Shown here in pieces: positions 38,340 through 46,280 of a stretch of DNA of 64,000 nucleotides. Below the pieces are notes generated by a model, which did no database searches, was not told the origin of the DNA, and worked only from the letters and a program-made list of their open reading frames with translations. The stretch is from assembly GCA_035502185.1 (NCBI GenBank), contig DATJUT010000077.1:1-64000 (forward strand), read 5' to 3'. Position 1 is the first letter of the stretch, and the number at the start of each line of letters is the position of its first letter. The position numbers and the translations under genes are program-made. The DNA is from Gemmatimonadales bacterium (GTDB lineage Bacteria > Gemmatimonadota > Gemmatimonadetes > Gemmatimonadales > JACORV01).

Positions 38340-39017
38340 CTACGAGTGGACGAGGGCGCGGCGGACCGAAGCCACGTCGGCCACGAAGGACTGCATCTCC
38401 TCGGGCTTGGGGCGCTTGGCGCGGCGGTAGATCGCCATGGCGTCGTCCTTCACCTCGACCGACCAGTCCGGATGCTGCGCGAAGTAACCCAGGGCCTCCG
38501 CGCCGAACGCGGCTCGGATCCGGCCCTCGTCGGGACCCCTGAGCAGGTAGTGCTTCGAGAAGTCGGGGCTGGCCTCGAAGTTGATGTCCTTGTGGCCGAA
38601 GATCTCGCCGATCTTGTCCCACCAGTGCTCCGGCGACAGCATGAACTCCGGGAGCCCTCCCGCGCCGGGGATGATCGCCACCGTTTGGGTCCACGTGTGC
38701 GAGTTCTTCCCACCCCCCGTCGTGTAGCGGTAGTCGAAGACGGAAGCCGCCGCGTCGTCCACCTTCCCGGTCATCAGGTTCCACCCCTTCCGCCCGTGGC
38801 CGACGCTGAAGAGGTGGAAGGTCCCGAAGCTCGAGGCCTGCTCGGTGGGAATCTCGGGCTGGAAGTTGAAGCCCATCCGCAAGCATGCGTCCGCCAGGGC
38901 GGCGGTCCGCTTCTTTTCGAACGCCAGCGCCAGGGAGATGCCGGCACCGACGGCCACCGCGATGGCGCCGATGACCAGAAACGGCGCCAGTGGCGCGGCT
39001 GCGGCGACCGCGCTCAC
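38340..39017 (-). CDS. Unknown protein with N-terminal membrane segment
   Basis: 225 residues from the GTG at 39015-39017, which overlaps the stop of the upstream gene (GTGA). The N-terminus is one membrane helix (APLAPFLVIGAIAVAVGAGI), followed by a soluble domain with charged and aromatic patches (DACLRMGFNFQPEIP, GTFHLFSVGHGRKGWNLMTG, TWTQTVAIIPGAGGLPEFML). The soluble part resembles uncharacterised domains of about 150 residues that some bacteria carry without a membrane anchor; the function is unknown. Possibly a two-gene unit with the 85-residue protein. Confidence 0.6.
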   Translation of the reverse strand: MSAVAAAAPLAPFLVIGAIAVAVGAGISLALAFEKKRTAALADACLRMGFNFQPEIPTEQASSFGTFHLFSVGHGRKGWNLMTGKVDDAAASVFDYRYTTGGGKNSHTWTQTVAIIPGAGGLPEFMLSPEHWWDKIGEIFGHKDINFEASPDFSKHYLLRGPDEGRIRAAFGAEALGYFAQHPDWSVEVKDDAMAIYRRAKRPKPEEMQSFVADVASVRRALVHS

Positions 39018-39271
39018 AGCTGCTGCTCCGCGATGCGGGCGATGATCTCCGCGTAGGGCGCCGTCTCGGCGGTGGGTTGTCCCGTGGCCGGATCGGTGCG
39101 CACGTGCCACTGCAGCAGCTCGGACAGCTCCATGCCCTCGTCCTCCGAGAGATGCAGGCGATAGCTGCCGCGCTCGACCTTGGCGCCGTCGATTTCCTTC
39201 TGCACGTCGGGCGGAATGTGCTTGGCGCGCTTCAAGGCCTCGAGCATGGCGGGAGTGAGGAGGAGGTTCAT
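39014..39271 (-). CDS. Small protein of unknown function
   Basis: 85 residues from the ATG at 39269-39271. Soluble and charged, predicted helical then beta (MNLLLTPAMLEALKRAKHIP, YRLHLSEDEGMELSELLQW). No recognised motif. Upstream it borders the GTGAGA-rich repeat region. Overlaps the membrane-segment protein by four bases, so the two are probably co-translated. Confidence 0.6.
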   Translation of the reverse strand: MNLLLTPAMLEALKRAKHIPPDVQKEIDGAKVERGSYRLHLSEDEGMELSELLQWHVRTDPATGQPTAETAPYAEIIARIAEQQL

Positions 39272-39294
39272 TAGGGTCCTCGTGAAGGTCAGCC

Positions 39295-39440
39295 GTAGGA
39301 CGTGAAGGATGAGAAGTGAGACGTTCACGTGAGAGGTGAGAAGCCAAGACGTGAGGTGGTGAGAGGAGCGCTCACCTCTCACGCCGTTCCACCTCTCACG
39401 TCTCACCTGAACGTCTCACTCCTCACTTCTCACCTCTTAC
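39295..39440. repeat. GTGAGA-rich low-complexity inverted repeat
   Basis: About 145 bases with a left arm of GTGAGAGGTGAGA-type units and a right arm of TCTCACCTCTCACG-type units; the reverse complement of the right arm repeats the left (GTGAGACGTTCA with one gap). It could form a large hairpin. The end of moeA, including its TGA, lies inside the right arm. Related short pieces appear after the DUF885 gene (27722-27760) and, degenerate, in the 5' part of the DUF4139 gene. Confidence 0.7.
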
Positions 39441-40682
39441 TGGTGGTTCCGCGACCATGCTCTCGTGCTCCAGCAGCATCGCCTCGACGGTCGCACCGGC
39501 GGGCAGTTCGTCCACCCCCTCCGGTACGATGAGCAGCGCGTTCGCCCTGGTCATCGAGGTGAGGATGCCCGAGCCCTGCGGACCGGTGAGCCGGGCCCGC
39601 CATCCCTCCGCGGACTCCCGGGCCACCGCCCGGAGGAAGTGGGTCAGTCGGCCGGGGGTCGTGACGGGCTCGTCCAGGGTCGCGCGCACGACCCGCCGGT
39701 GCAGGAGAGTGTGGCCCTGCATCTTCAGGACGGCCGGGCGCACGAACAGCTCGAAGCACACCATCGTGGAGACGGGGTTGCCGGGCAGCCCGAGCCACGG
39801 CACGCCCCGCACGGTGCCGAACGCGGTCGGGGACCCGGGCCGCATCCGCACCTTGGAGACGAGCATCCGGCAGCCGAGCTCCTCGAGCACCGCGCGCAGG
39901 TAGTCGTACGCGCCCACGCTCAGGCCTGCGGTGGATACCACGAGGTCGCAGGTCGCGAAGCCCTGCTCCAGCTTCTCGCGCACGCTCGCGGGCGTGTCGG
40001 CCGCGATGCCGAGCGGGACGGGAACGGCGCCGGCGAGCCGGACCAGCGCGTCGAGCGTGTAGGAGTTGGACGACGCGGTCTTGCGGCCCGCGAGAATGGC
40101 CTCGGTCTCGTCGAGGTCGGCGATCTCGTCGCCGGAGGCCAGGATGCCGACCCGTGCCCGGCGCCGCACCCGCACGATCGCGCGGGCCATCGACGCGAGG
40201 ACGCCGAGGTGGGCCGGGCCGAGCGGGGTGCCCGCCTCCAGCACCCGCGCGCCGCGCCGCAGGTCTTCGCCGGCGAACCGCACGTTGCGGCCCGCGTCGC
40301 GGTCGTCCAGCACCTCCACGACGGGTCCGGCGAGCGTCGTGTCCTCCTGCCGAATGACGCCGTCGGCTCCCTCGGGCAGGGGGGCGCCCGTGAACACGCG
40401 GGTCGCCTCGCCCGGTCCGATGCGCCGGGTGGGCAGTGCGCCCGCGCGCACCTCCTCGACGACCGTAAGCCGCCTCGGCGTCCCCCGCGCCGCGCCCCGC
40501 ACGTCGTCGGCGCGCACGGCGAAGCCGTCCATCGCGGAGTTGGTGTGCGCCGGGACCGTGATCGGCGAGTCCACGCTCTCGGCGAGCACCCGGCCGAGCG
40601 CGTCGCGGAGCGGGACCGCCTCGGCGGGCAGGACGGCGACGCCGGCGACGACCAGATCGATCGCGTCCCGGACGCCGTTCAC
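39423..40682 (-). CDS. moeA: Molybdopterin molybdotransferase MoeA
   Basis: 419 residues from the GTG at 40680-40682. Motifs: TNSAMDGFAVRADDV, VFTGAPLPEGADGVIRQE, SSNSYTLDALVRLAGA, STAGLSVGAYDYLRAVLEEL, RMRPGSPTAFGTVRGVPWLG and GLPGNPVSTMVCFELFVRP. MoeA inserts molybdate into adenylated molybdopterin. The last residues (PPVRGEK) and the stop are inside the GTGAGA repeat, so the original C-terminus may have been different. Overlaps dacB by GTGA; with mobB, mobA and fdhD it forms a cofactor group. Confidence 0.95.
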   Translation of the reverse strand: MNGVRDAIDLVVAGVAVLPAEAVPLRDALGRVLAESVDSPITVPAHTNSAMDGFAVRADDVRGAARGTPRRLTVVEEVRAGALPTRRIGPGEATRVFTGAPLPEGADGVIRQEDTTLAGPVVEVLDDRDAGRNVRFAGEDLRRGARVLEAGTPLGPAHLGVLASMARAIVRVRRRARVGILASGDEIADLDETEAILAGRKTASSNSYTLDALVRLAGAVPVPLGIAADTPASVREKLEQGFATCDLVVSTAGLSVGAYDYLRAVLEELGCRMLVSKVRMRPGSPTAFGTVRGVPWLGLPGNPVSTMVCFELFVRPAVLKMQGHTLLHRRVVRATLDEPVTTPGRLTHFLRAVARESAEGWRARLTGPQGSGILTSMTRANALLIVPEGVDELPAGATVEAMLLEHESMVAEPPVRGEK

Positions 40683-42199
40683 CGGCCGCCCACGTCCTCG
40701 CTGCGGCTGAAGTTCGCGAGCCGCTCGACGATCCGGTCGGCCGCGGCGTCGACCACCCGCTGCGGGACCGTGAAGCCGTTCGCGAGCAGCACGAACGCCA
40801 GCATCTCCCCGTCGGCCGTGCGAACGTACCCGGACAGCGACCGCACGTTGGACAGCGAGCCCGTCTTCGCGTGCGCGTTGCCGGCGGCGCGGGTACCCTT
40901 GAGTCGCTGCGCGAGGGTGCCATCCACGCCCGCGACGGGCAGGGCTGCGAAGAACGGCGCGAACTCGGAGCGCCGGTACATCGCCTCCAGCACCCGCGCG
41001 ACCGCGTCGGGCGTCACGTAGTTGTAGCGCGAAAGCCCGGAGCCGTCGGCCAGCACGTACGCGTCCGGCGGGACGCCGAAGCCCGCCAGCACCTCGCGGA
41101 CCACCGCCCGCCCGCTGTCCATCGAGCCCACGCCCTTCACCTGGGCGCCGAGCGTCCGCAGCAGCGTCTCGCCGATCTGGTTCTGGCTCGGCTTGAGGAG
41201 CAGGACCAGCACGCTGTCGAGCCGCGGCGACTGCCAGGTGAACAGGGTGTCGGCCACCGTGTCGGCGGGGGTCGGCTGGTCGAGCACCGAGATGCCCGCG
41301 TCGGCGAGCACGGCGCGCAGCCCCGCGAGGAAGTAGCGCGCGGGGTCGGGCACCGAGACCAGCAGGCGCACCGGCGGGCGCCCGGCCGAGATCCGTCCCG
41401 CGAGTGCGACCGAGTCGCCGAACGGCGCGCGGCTCCAGGTCAGCGCGAGCACGCCGGAGTCGGCCGGTGCGGTGGTGGCCGCGTCGAACAGGCGCAGCGG
41501 CGCCGAGGGCGGCAGCAGTGCGGCCGCGACCGGCTGGCCGGCCGCGGCGCCCGGGGTCGCCTGGATCCACGCCACGCTCTCGTTCAACTGCAGCGCGCTC
41601 ACCGGCGCCGCGTAGTCGGCGTCGAGATCGTCCCACGCCCAGCCCGGACCCAGCGGCGGATCGGTGAACAGCGACGCGTCGCCGAGCAGCCGGCCCTGGA
41701 CGACCCGGATGCCCCGCTGGCGCAACGAGTCCGCCCACGGCCGCAGCGGCGTCAGCGGATCGGCGCCGCTCGTGGCGTCCACGGCGAGCGCCGGATCACC
41801 ACGGCCGACCACCACGAGGTCGCCGACGAGGGTGTCGGCGCGCCGCGTGCCGCGCGCGATCACCGGCGTCCGGTACTGGAAGTCGGCGCCGAGGCGCACC
41901 AGCGCGGCGGCGGCGGTCAGGAGCTTGAGGTTGGAGGCGGGGAGAAACAGCCGCTCGGCGTCGCGGCGGTAGAGCACCTGGCCGTTGTCCAGCGACTGGA
42001 TCGCCACGCCCCACGAGGCGCGGGCGAAGGCGGGGTCGGCGAGCACGCCGTCCACTTCGGCGGCGAGGGCGGCCACCTGCGGGGCGAGTGGAGGCGGAGC
42101 GCTGCGGACCGCGCATCCCGCCAGGAGCAGCGCGGCGAGCGGGCCGCCGATTCCCGGGAGGGCGAAGGCGGCGTGGCGGACGGCGCGACGAACGCTCAC
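40679..42199 (-). CDS. dacB: D-alanyl-D-alanine carboxypeptidase/endopeptidase (PBP4, S13 family), lipoprotein
   Basis: 506 residues, GTG start. Lipobox LAGC (Cys29) after LAALLLAG, so probably anchored. Active site SNLK with Ser89 (FLPASNLKLLTAA), SxN-type motif in DGSGLSRYNYVTPDAV, and KTG motif in HAKTGSLSNVRSLSGY; the large insert between the first two is normal for this family. Trims or opens peptidoglycan cross-links. Odd placement inside a molybdenum-cofactor group. Directly upstream lies a partial copy of its own 5' end (42196-42276). Confidence 0.93.
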   Translation of the reverse strand: MSVRRAVRHAAFALPGIGGPLAALLLAGCAVRSAPPPLAPQVAALAAEVDGVLADPAFARASWGVAIQSLDNGQVLYRRDAERLFLPASNLKLLTAAAALVRLGADFQYRTPVIARGTRRADTLVGDLVVVGRGDPALAVDATSGADPLTPLRPWADSLRQRGIRVVQGRLLGDASLFTDPPLGPGWAWDDLDADYAAPVSALQLNESVAWIQATPGAAAGQPVAAALLPPSAPLRLFDAATTAPADSGVLALTWSRAPFGDSVALAGRISAGRPPVRLLVSVPDPARYFLAGLRAVLADAGISVLDQPTPADTVADTLFTWQSPRLDSVLVLLLKPSQNQIGETLLRTLGAQVKGVGSMDSGRAVVREVLAGFGVPPDAYVLADGSGLSRYNYVTPDAVARVLEAMYRRSEFAPFFAALPVAGVDGTLAQRLKGTRAAGNAHAKTGSLSNVRSLSGYVRTADGEMLAFVLLANGFTVPQRVVDAAADRIVERLANFSRSEDVGGR

Positions 42200-42276
42200 G
42201 TCGTGAGCTGGGCCGCCGCCGGCGCGGTGATCCCCCGTAGGGCGAGGGTCGTGCGGGCGGCGCGAAGGACGCTCAC
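42196..42276 (-). other. Partial duplicate of the dacB 5' end, forming a 26-codon reading frame
   Basis: GTG at 42274-42276; the peptide VSVLRAARTTLALRGITAPA parallels the start of DacB, VSVRRAVRHAAFALPGIGGP, and the underlying DNA (42251-42283 against 42177-42207) repeats with few changes. Its TGA overlaps the dacB GTG in a GTGA junction, so it could act as a leader peptide feeding ribosomes to dacB, or be a relic of a tandem duplication. Confidence 0.45.
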
Positions 42277-42310
42277 GTCGCGGGTCGGTGCTCCCCCGGC
42301 GCCGCGCGCC

Positions 42311-42832
42311 TCAGCGCGCGCCCTGGGAGACGAGGTCGACGAGGCGGTAGAGCCAGTTGGTGTCGCTGAATCGCAGCACCGGGACGCTGGCCCGGTAGTC
42401 GCTCGCATCGGTGATGATGGCGATGTACTGCGAGGCGTCGGGCGCGGCGGCATCGTACAGCGGCTGCGCGTGCACCGCCCGCCGGTACACCTCGATCTTG
42501 GGGAGATCGGACTTCTTGAATCCCTCCACGACCACGAAGTGCGCGTCCGCCAGGTACCGCGCGGTCAGCTCGCGCGGCCCGGCCTCCTCGTCCGCGCGCG
42601 CGATCAGGAACCGCGAGCCCGGCGTCTCCATCACCACCCGCTCGGCGCCCCCCTCGTGGACGTGGCGCCAGGTGTCGCGGCCCTTCTCGTCCAGGTCGAA
42701 GGGGTGCGCGCCGTGCTTGATCGTCATCACCCGGTGCCCCCGGCGCACCAGCTCGCGGACCAGGGCCACCACGAGGGTCGTCTTGCCGGAGTTCTTCTTG
42801 CCGATCACCGATACGAGTCGTGGGTCCGGCAT
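42311..42832 (-). CDS. mobB: Molybdopterin-guanine dinucleotide biosynthesis adaptor MobB
   Basis: 173 residues from the ATG at 42830-42832. P-loop GKKNSGKTTLVVAL near residues 11-24, the conserved VMTIKHGAHPFDLDEKG, DTWRHVHEGGAERVV and the VVVEGFKKSDLPKIEVYR segment. MobB is the GTP-binding partner of MobA. Its start overlaps the end of mobA by 28 bases. Confidence 0.93.
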   Translation of the reverse strand: MPDPRLVSVIGKKNSGKTTLVVALVRELVRRGHRVMTIKHGAHPFDLDEKGRDTWRHVHEGGAERVVMETPGSRFLIARADEEAGPRELTARYLADAHFVVVEGFKKSDLPKIEVYRRAVHAQPLYDAAAPDASQYIAIITDASDYRASVPVLRFSDTNWLYRLVDLVSQGAR

Positions 42833-43416
42833 AGGTGTTCCGCTCGCGCCAAATCGTCGGGTGTGTTGACGTTGAAGAATAGAACCGCCGGGTCGCCGTA
42901 CTGCAACACGGCCGCCTGCGGCAGCCGCGCCACGCGCACCTCGCCGTGGAACCCGATCGCCCGGGCGTCGCCGCGGCCGATGGCGGCCCGGATCGCCGGA
43001 CCGCAGGCGGGGCCGTAGGCGGCGCACAGCGGCTCGAGCCCGCGGCGCGAGCCGCTCTCGGGCAGCGCGGCGTCGGCGCCGGCCAGCAGATCGCCCAGCG
43101 CCGCCAGGAGCTCGGAGCGGACGAACGGCATGTCCCACGCCACGCACAGCGCGCTGCCCCCGGTCTCGACGGCGGTGAGGATCCCGCCCAGCGAGCCGTT
43201 CCCCGGGAGCACGTCCGCGACCACCGTGAGATCGGGGCGCCACCGGGCGGCGTCGGGCGCGTTGGCGACGAGGATGGGGAGTCGCCCGGTGGCGCGCTCG
43301 AGGCCCTCCACCACGCGGTCGAGAATCCGGCGCCCGCCGACTTCCAGCAGCCCCTTCGCGGCACCGCCGTAGCGAGTCGCCCCGCCCCCTGCGATCACCG
43401 CGCCGGAGAGGGTCAG
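42805..43416 (-). CDS. mobA: Molybdenum cofactor guanylyltransferase MobA, CTG start
   Basis: 203 residues if begun at the CTG at 43414-43416, which overlaps the stop of the upstream barrel gene as CTGA, the same geometry as the ATGA/GTGA junctions elsewhere in the window. The only later start (GTG 43398) would cut into the first strand of the Rossmann fold (SGAVIAGGGATRYGGAAKGL). Other motifs: DVLPGNGSLGGILTAVETGG, VAWDMPFVRSELLAAL, FFNVNTPDDLARA. Transfers GMP to molybdopterin. Confidence 0.88.
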   Translation of the reverse strand: MTLSGAVIAGGGATRYGGAAKGLLEVGGRRILDRVVEGLERATGRLPILVANAPDAARWRPDLTVVADVLPGNGSLGGILTAVETGGSALCVAWDMPFVRSELLAALGDLLAGADAALPESGSRRGLEPLCAAYGPACGPAIRAAIGRGDARAIGFHGEVRVARLPQAAVLQYGDPAVLFFNVNTPDDLARAEHLCRTHDSYR

Positions 43417-44258
43417 TAGCGGTGGCCCCTCCGCCGCTCGAGCACGACGTCCAGGCCGAACGAGAACGTCGGCAGCTGCCTGACCTTGAGGCCGATGGGA
43501 GGCTGCGGCAGCTGGCTGCCGACCGCGACAGCGGCCGTGTCGGTCGCGGGCCCCAGCGGGCGGGGCAGCGGGAGGATGACGTCGCGGGCCTCCATCCGCA
43601 GCTGGTAGCCCGGCCCGAGCGGCACCATCAAGCCGGCGCCGAGCGACACCATCCAGGTCAGCTCCGTGTGATTCTGGTCCGACAGAAAGTAGACCAGGGT
43701 CTGGCTGCCGTCGCCGAGCAGGGCGGGTCCGGTCATCTCGACGAACGAGCTGCCGAGGAACCCGGCGCCGACCTCGGCTCGAACGAACGGCTGCACGCCG
43801 CCGGTCGTGACCCGGTAGGTCAGGCCTCCGAGCAGCCCCACCGCGTCGCCGCGGATGTCCTGCCCGTGCAGATAGGCGCAGGCCTGCTGGTTGGGGGGTA
43901 GGCTGGCCACGGGCACGAACGACCGCGCGTCACACGAGCCCTGCGTCTCCAGTCCGAAGAAGCCGGCCTCGAGCGTGTAGCCGAGGTGCGGCGACCGGAA
44001 GTAGGTCGCGCTCACGGTGGCGAGGAGCCCCGGGCGCATCCTCCGCCCCAGCGACAACGTGTCCCACAGGTTCTGCGACCCGTTGTTCGAGGCGTACGCC
44101 AGCTGAACGGGGATGGTCCAGAGGTCGCCGCCGGTGGTGAGGCCCGCGGAGATGGTGAAGATGAGGTTGGGCTGGTCGGGCGTCTGCGCCGCGGCCGGCC
44201 GCGCCAGCGCCGCCGCGAGGACCAGTGCGAACCGGGCGAGACGGCGGGCGTCACGCAT
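43413..44258 (-). CDS. Outer-membrane beta-barrel protein of unknown function
   Basis: 281 residues; signal peptide ending AAAQ (VLAAALARPAAAQ). The mature sequence alternates hydrophobic and polar residues in strands (FTISAGLTTGGDLWTIPVQL, GVQPFVRAEVGAGFLGSSF, GPGYQLRMEARDVILPLP) and ends with an aromatic-containing strand then RRRGHRY. Size fits an 8- to 10-strand barrel. It overlaps both neighbours (fdhD by 8 bases, mobA by CTGA), so it is expressed with the molybdenum genes, though no link in function is evident. Confidence 0.65.
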   Translation of the reverse strand: MRDARRLARFALVLAAALARPAAAQTPDQPNLIFTISAGLTTGGDLWTIPVQLAYASNNGSQNLWDTLSLGRRMRPGLLATVSATYFRSPHLGYTLEAGFFGLETQGSCDARSFVPVASLPPNQQACAYLHGQDIRGDAVGLLGGLTYRVTTGGVQPFVRAEVGAGFLGSSFVEMTGPALLGDGSQTLVYFLSDQNHTELTWMVSLGAGLMVPLGPGYQLRMEARDVILPLPRPLGPATDTAAVAVGSQLPQPPIGLKVRQLPTFSFGLDVVLERRRGHRY

Positions 44259-44985
44259 CGGGACGGTGCAGCTGCGGCGAGCCCGACACCGCCCGGCCCA
44301 CCAGGGTGAGGCCGGCGCGCTTCGCGATCGCCTGCGCCAGCGTGGACGGCACGGAGGGCGTCGCGACGTACACGATGCCCGCGCGTGCCGCCTTGAACGC
44401 CAGCTCGGCCGAGATGCGCCCGGTCACGAGGAGCCCGAGCCCTTCCGGAGAGCGACCCGCCATCAGAATCCCTCCGATCACCTTGTCCACCGCGTTGTGC
44501 CGCCCGATGTCCTCGGCGTGCTGGAGCAGCGCGTGGCCGTCGGTCAGCGCGGCCGCGTGGATGCCCCCGGTCTCGGCGTACCGCGTGCCCCGCTGGTACA
44601 GCTCCTTGAACCGCGCGCGCAACGTCTCCGCGGGCGGCGCCTCGCCGCGTGATGCGGTCGCCGGCAGGGAGGCCGGGTCGGCGAGCGCGACGCTCACGGC
44701 GCCGCACCCCGACGCCAGCACCCGGCGGCGCGGGTCCTTCTCGATGGCCTCCACCCGCGCGGGCGCCAGCTCCGCCCAGAATCCCAGGTCGGTGGCGCAC
44801 GGCGTGAGCGAGAGCAGGTCGGCCAGCGCTCCGATGTAGCCCTCGCCGTGCAGCCACCCCACCGCCAGCTCCTCGAGCTGGTCTGGAGTGCACATCCACG
44901 TCACCGCCGGCCGGTGGTTCACCTCCAGCCAGACGGGAGTCTCCTCGACCGCGGCGAGCCGGCCCTCGGCGATCTTGCGGCTCAC
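44251..44985 (-). CDS. fdhD: Formate dehydrogenase accessory sulfurtransferase FdhD
   Basis: 244 residues, GTG start. Clear motifs: TGGIHAAAL and the signature AEDIGRHNAVDKVIGGILM, with LVTGRISAELAFKAARAGI at the C-terminal end. FdhD moves sulfur to the molybdenum centre of formate dehydrogenases. The usual CxxC loop is here reduced to a single Cys in ASGCGAVSVA, so the persulfide carrier may differ. No formate dehydrogenase gene is in the window. It follows the PTPS/QueD gene with a 3-base gap. Confidence 0.9.
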   Translation of the reverse strand: MSRKIAEGRLAAVEETPVWLEVNHRPAVTWMCTPDQLEELAVGWLHGEGYIGALADLLSLTPCATDLGFWAELAPARVEAIEKDPRRRVLASGCGAVSVALADPASLPATASRGEAPPAETLRARFKELYQRGTRYAETGGIHAAALTDGHALLQHAEDIGRHNAVDKVIGGILMAGRSPEGLGLLVTGRISAELAFKAARAGIVYVATPSVPSTLAQAIAKRAGLTLVGRAVSGSPQLHRPDA

Positions 44986-44988
44986 CGG

Positions 44989-45414
44989 CTACGCCTCGCC
45001 GCGATACTCCGCGTACAGCGCCGGCTCTTCTTCGACGCGCACCGAGGCGAGGCTGCAGCCCGACGGCAGGCGCGCCGCCACTCGGCGCCACACGTCCTGG
45101 CACAGCTCCTCGCCGGTCGGCACGGTCCGGCCGAACGCGTACTCGGGCAGGTCGAGGTTGAGGTGCCGATGGTCGAAGCGCCCCACCACCTCCTCGGCGA
45201 GGATCCGGTCGAGCGCTGCGAGGTCGACGGCCATCCCGGTGCTCCCGTCCACGGTCCCCCGCACCGTCACCATGCAGCGGTAGGTGTGCCCGTGGCCGTG
45301 CGGAGCGGCGCACTTGCCGAACACCTCGGCGTTCCGGGCCTCGCTCCACTCGGGCCGGAAGTAGCGGTGGGCGGCGCTGAACTGGACCGTCCGGGTCAGA
45401 TACGCCGTGGCCAT
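44989..45414 (-). CDS. queD: 6-pyruvoyl-tetrahydropterin / 6-carboxytetrahydropterin synthase (QueD family)
   Basis: 141 residues. Zinc His residues in FSAAHRYF (His16) and APHGHGHTYRC (His41, His43); catalytic Cys35 in FGKCAAPHGH; MAVDLAALDRILAEEVVGRF and DHRHLNLDLP with the catalytic Asp/His; VRVEEEPALYAEYRG ends the protein. Such enzymes act in queuosine or biopterin synthesis. No queC, queE or queF lies nearby, so the pathway is open; the symbol is by family. Confidence 0.88.
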   Translation of the reverse strand: MATAYLTRTVQFSAAHRYFRPEWSEARNAEVFGKCAAPHGHGHTYRCMVTVRGTVDGSTGMAVDLAALDRILAEEVVGRFDHRHLNLDLPEYAFGRTVPTGEELCQDVWRRVAARLPSGCSLASVRVEEEPALYAEYRGEA

Positions 45415-45491
45415 GCGCTAAGATACCCCGCAAGTCGCCGGGTGGGCGATGCCGGCCACGTCCGGGCGCTGGGCGTCGCCGGCGCGTCGGG

Positions 45492-46280
45492 TCAGAACGT
45501 GAACAGGTACGACACGCCGAGCCACAGCGTGACGTTGCCCACCCACTGCCGGTCGCTCGAGCCCAGCGAGAGGACCGCCGGGCGTGGTGGCGGCCCGGCG
45601 AAGTGCAGGTTCAGGGAGTCGAAGTAGGCCAGCGGATACTGGTAGCGGAAGAAGTAGTCCCGCACCTCGAGCCGCAGGGCGAGTGATCTCGAGAGGAAGA
45701 TGCGCGTCCCGACGGCCGGGACCAGCGCGAAGTTGGTGCCGACCGTGAAACCGCCGGGGTCGGTGACCTTCTGGGTGGGCGTGACGATTCCGAGGCCGGC
45801 GCCGACGTACGGCGCCAACCCGTGCCAGGTCTTGTCGCCGGTGATGTTCAGGCCCAGGCCGATGTCGCCGAGGACCAGCGGCAGGTTGATGTCGGGACCG
45901 GCGCGCGCCGAGTCGGTTCGGGTCACCAGCGTGTCGGCGATGATCGTCCGCCGGCGGCTCGCGGCGCTGGCGAGGGTGAACCAGAAATCAATCGGGCCGG
46001 AGAGCCGGACCGCGAGCTGGGCGCCGAACGCCAGGCCCGGCATCGCGCCGACCCCTGCCTGGCCCGCGTTGCCGCCGAAGCGGCCCCCGAACAGCGTCAC
46101 GCTCTGGTGCTCGAGGATGTCGCGGTACGGCGAGCGCTCGGGCGGGTTCCCGACCTCCTGCGCCGTGAGGGCCGCGGGCCACGCGGCGCCGGCGAGCAGG
46201 CAGGCCGCCAGCGCCCACGCGCCGGCGCGCGCCCTGCGCGGCCCGGTGAGGCACCGCCGGACGGCTGGCGCGGCCCTCAC
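45492..46280 (-). CDS. Outer-membrane beta-barrel protein of unknown function
   Basis: 262 residues from the GTG at 46278-46280, which overlaps the gpmI stop. A basic N-terminus leads to a signal peptide (ALAACLLAGAAWPAALTAQ). Strand-like segments: PGLAFGAQLAVRLSGPIDFW, APYVGAGLGIVTPTQ, ALRLEVRDYFFRYQYPL, and the C-terminal strand VTLWLGVSYLFTF ends in Phe, as in BAM substrates. The pattern is that of OmpW/OmpA-type eight-strand barrels common in these genomes. No evidence for substrate. Confidence 0.7.
   Translation of the reverse strand: MRAAPAVRRCLTGPRRARAGAWALAACLLAGAAWPAALTAQEVGNPPERSPYRDILEHQSVTLFGGRFGGNAGQAGVGAMPGLAFGAQLAVRLSGPIDFWFTLASAASRRRTIIADTLVTRTDSARAGPDINLPLVLGDIGLGLNITGDKTWHGLAPYVGAGLGIVTPTQKVTDPGGFTVGTNFALVPAVGTRIFLSRSLALRLEVRDYFFRYQYPLAYFDSLNLHFAGPPPRPAVLSLGSSDRQWVGNVTLWLGVSYLFTF

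Noticed and set aside
38255-38350. Hydrophobic helix encoded on the minus strand just after the unknown membrane gene (YAGALLVLVPIATLVLRVL)
   Set aside because: Out of frame with the gene, no start or ribosome-binding site; probably chance in GC-rich DNA.
42196-42453. An 85-codon minus-strand gene upstream of dacB
   Set aside because: Only the last 26 codons resemble anything (the dacB 5' copy); the rest is Ser/Arg/Thr-rich shadow of mobB.
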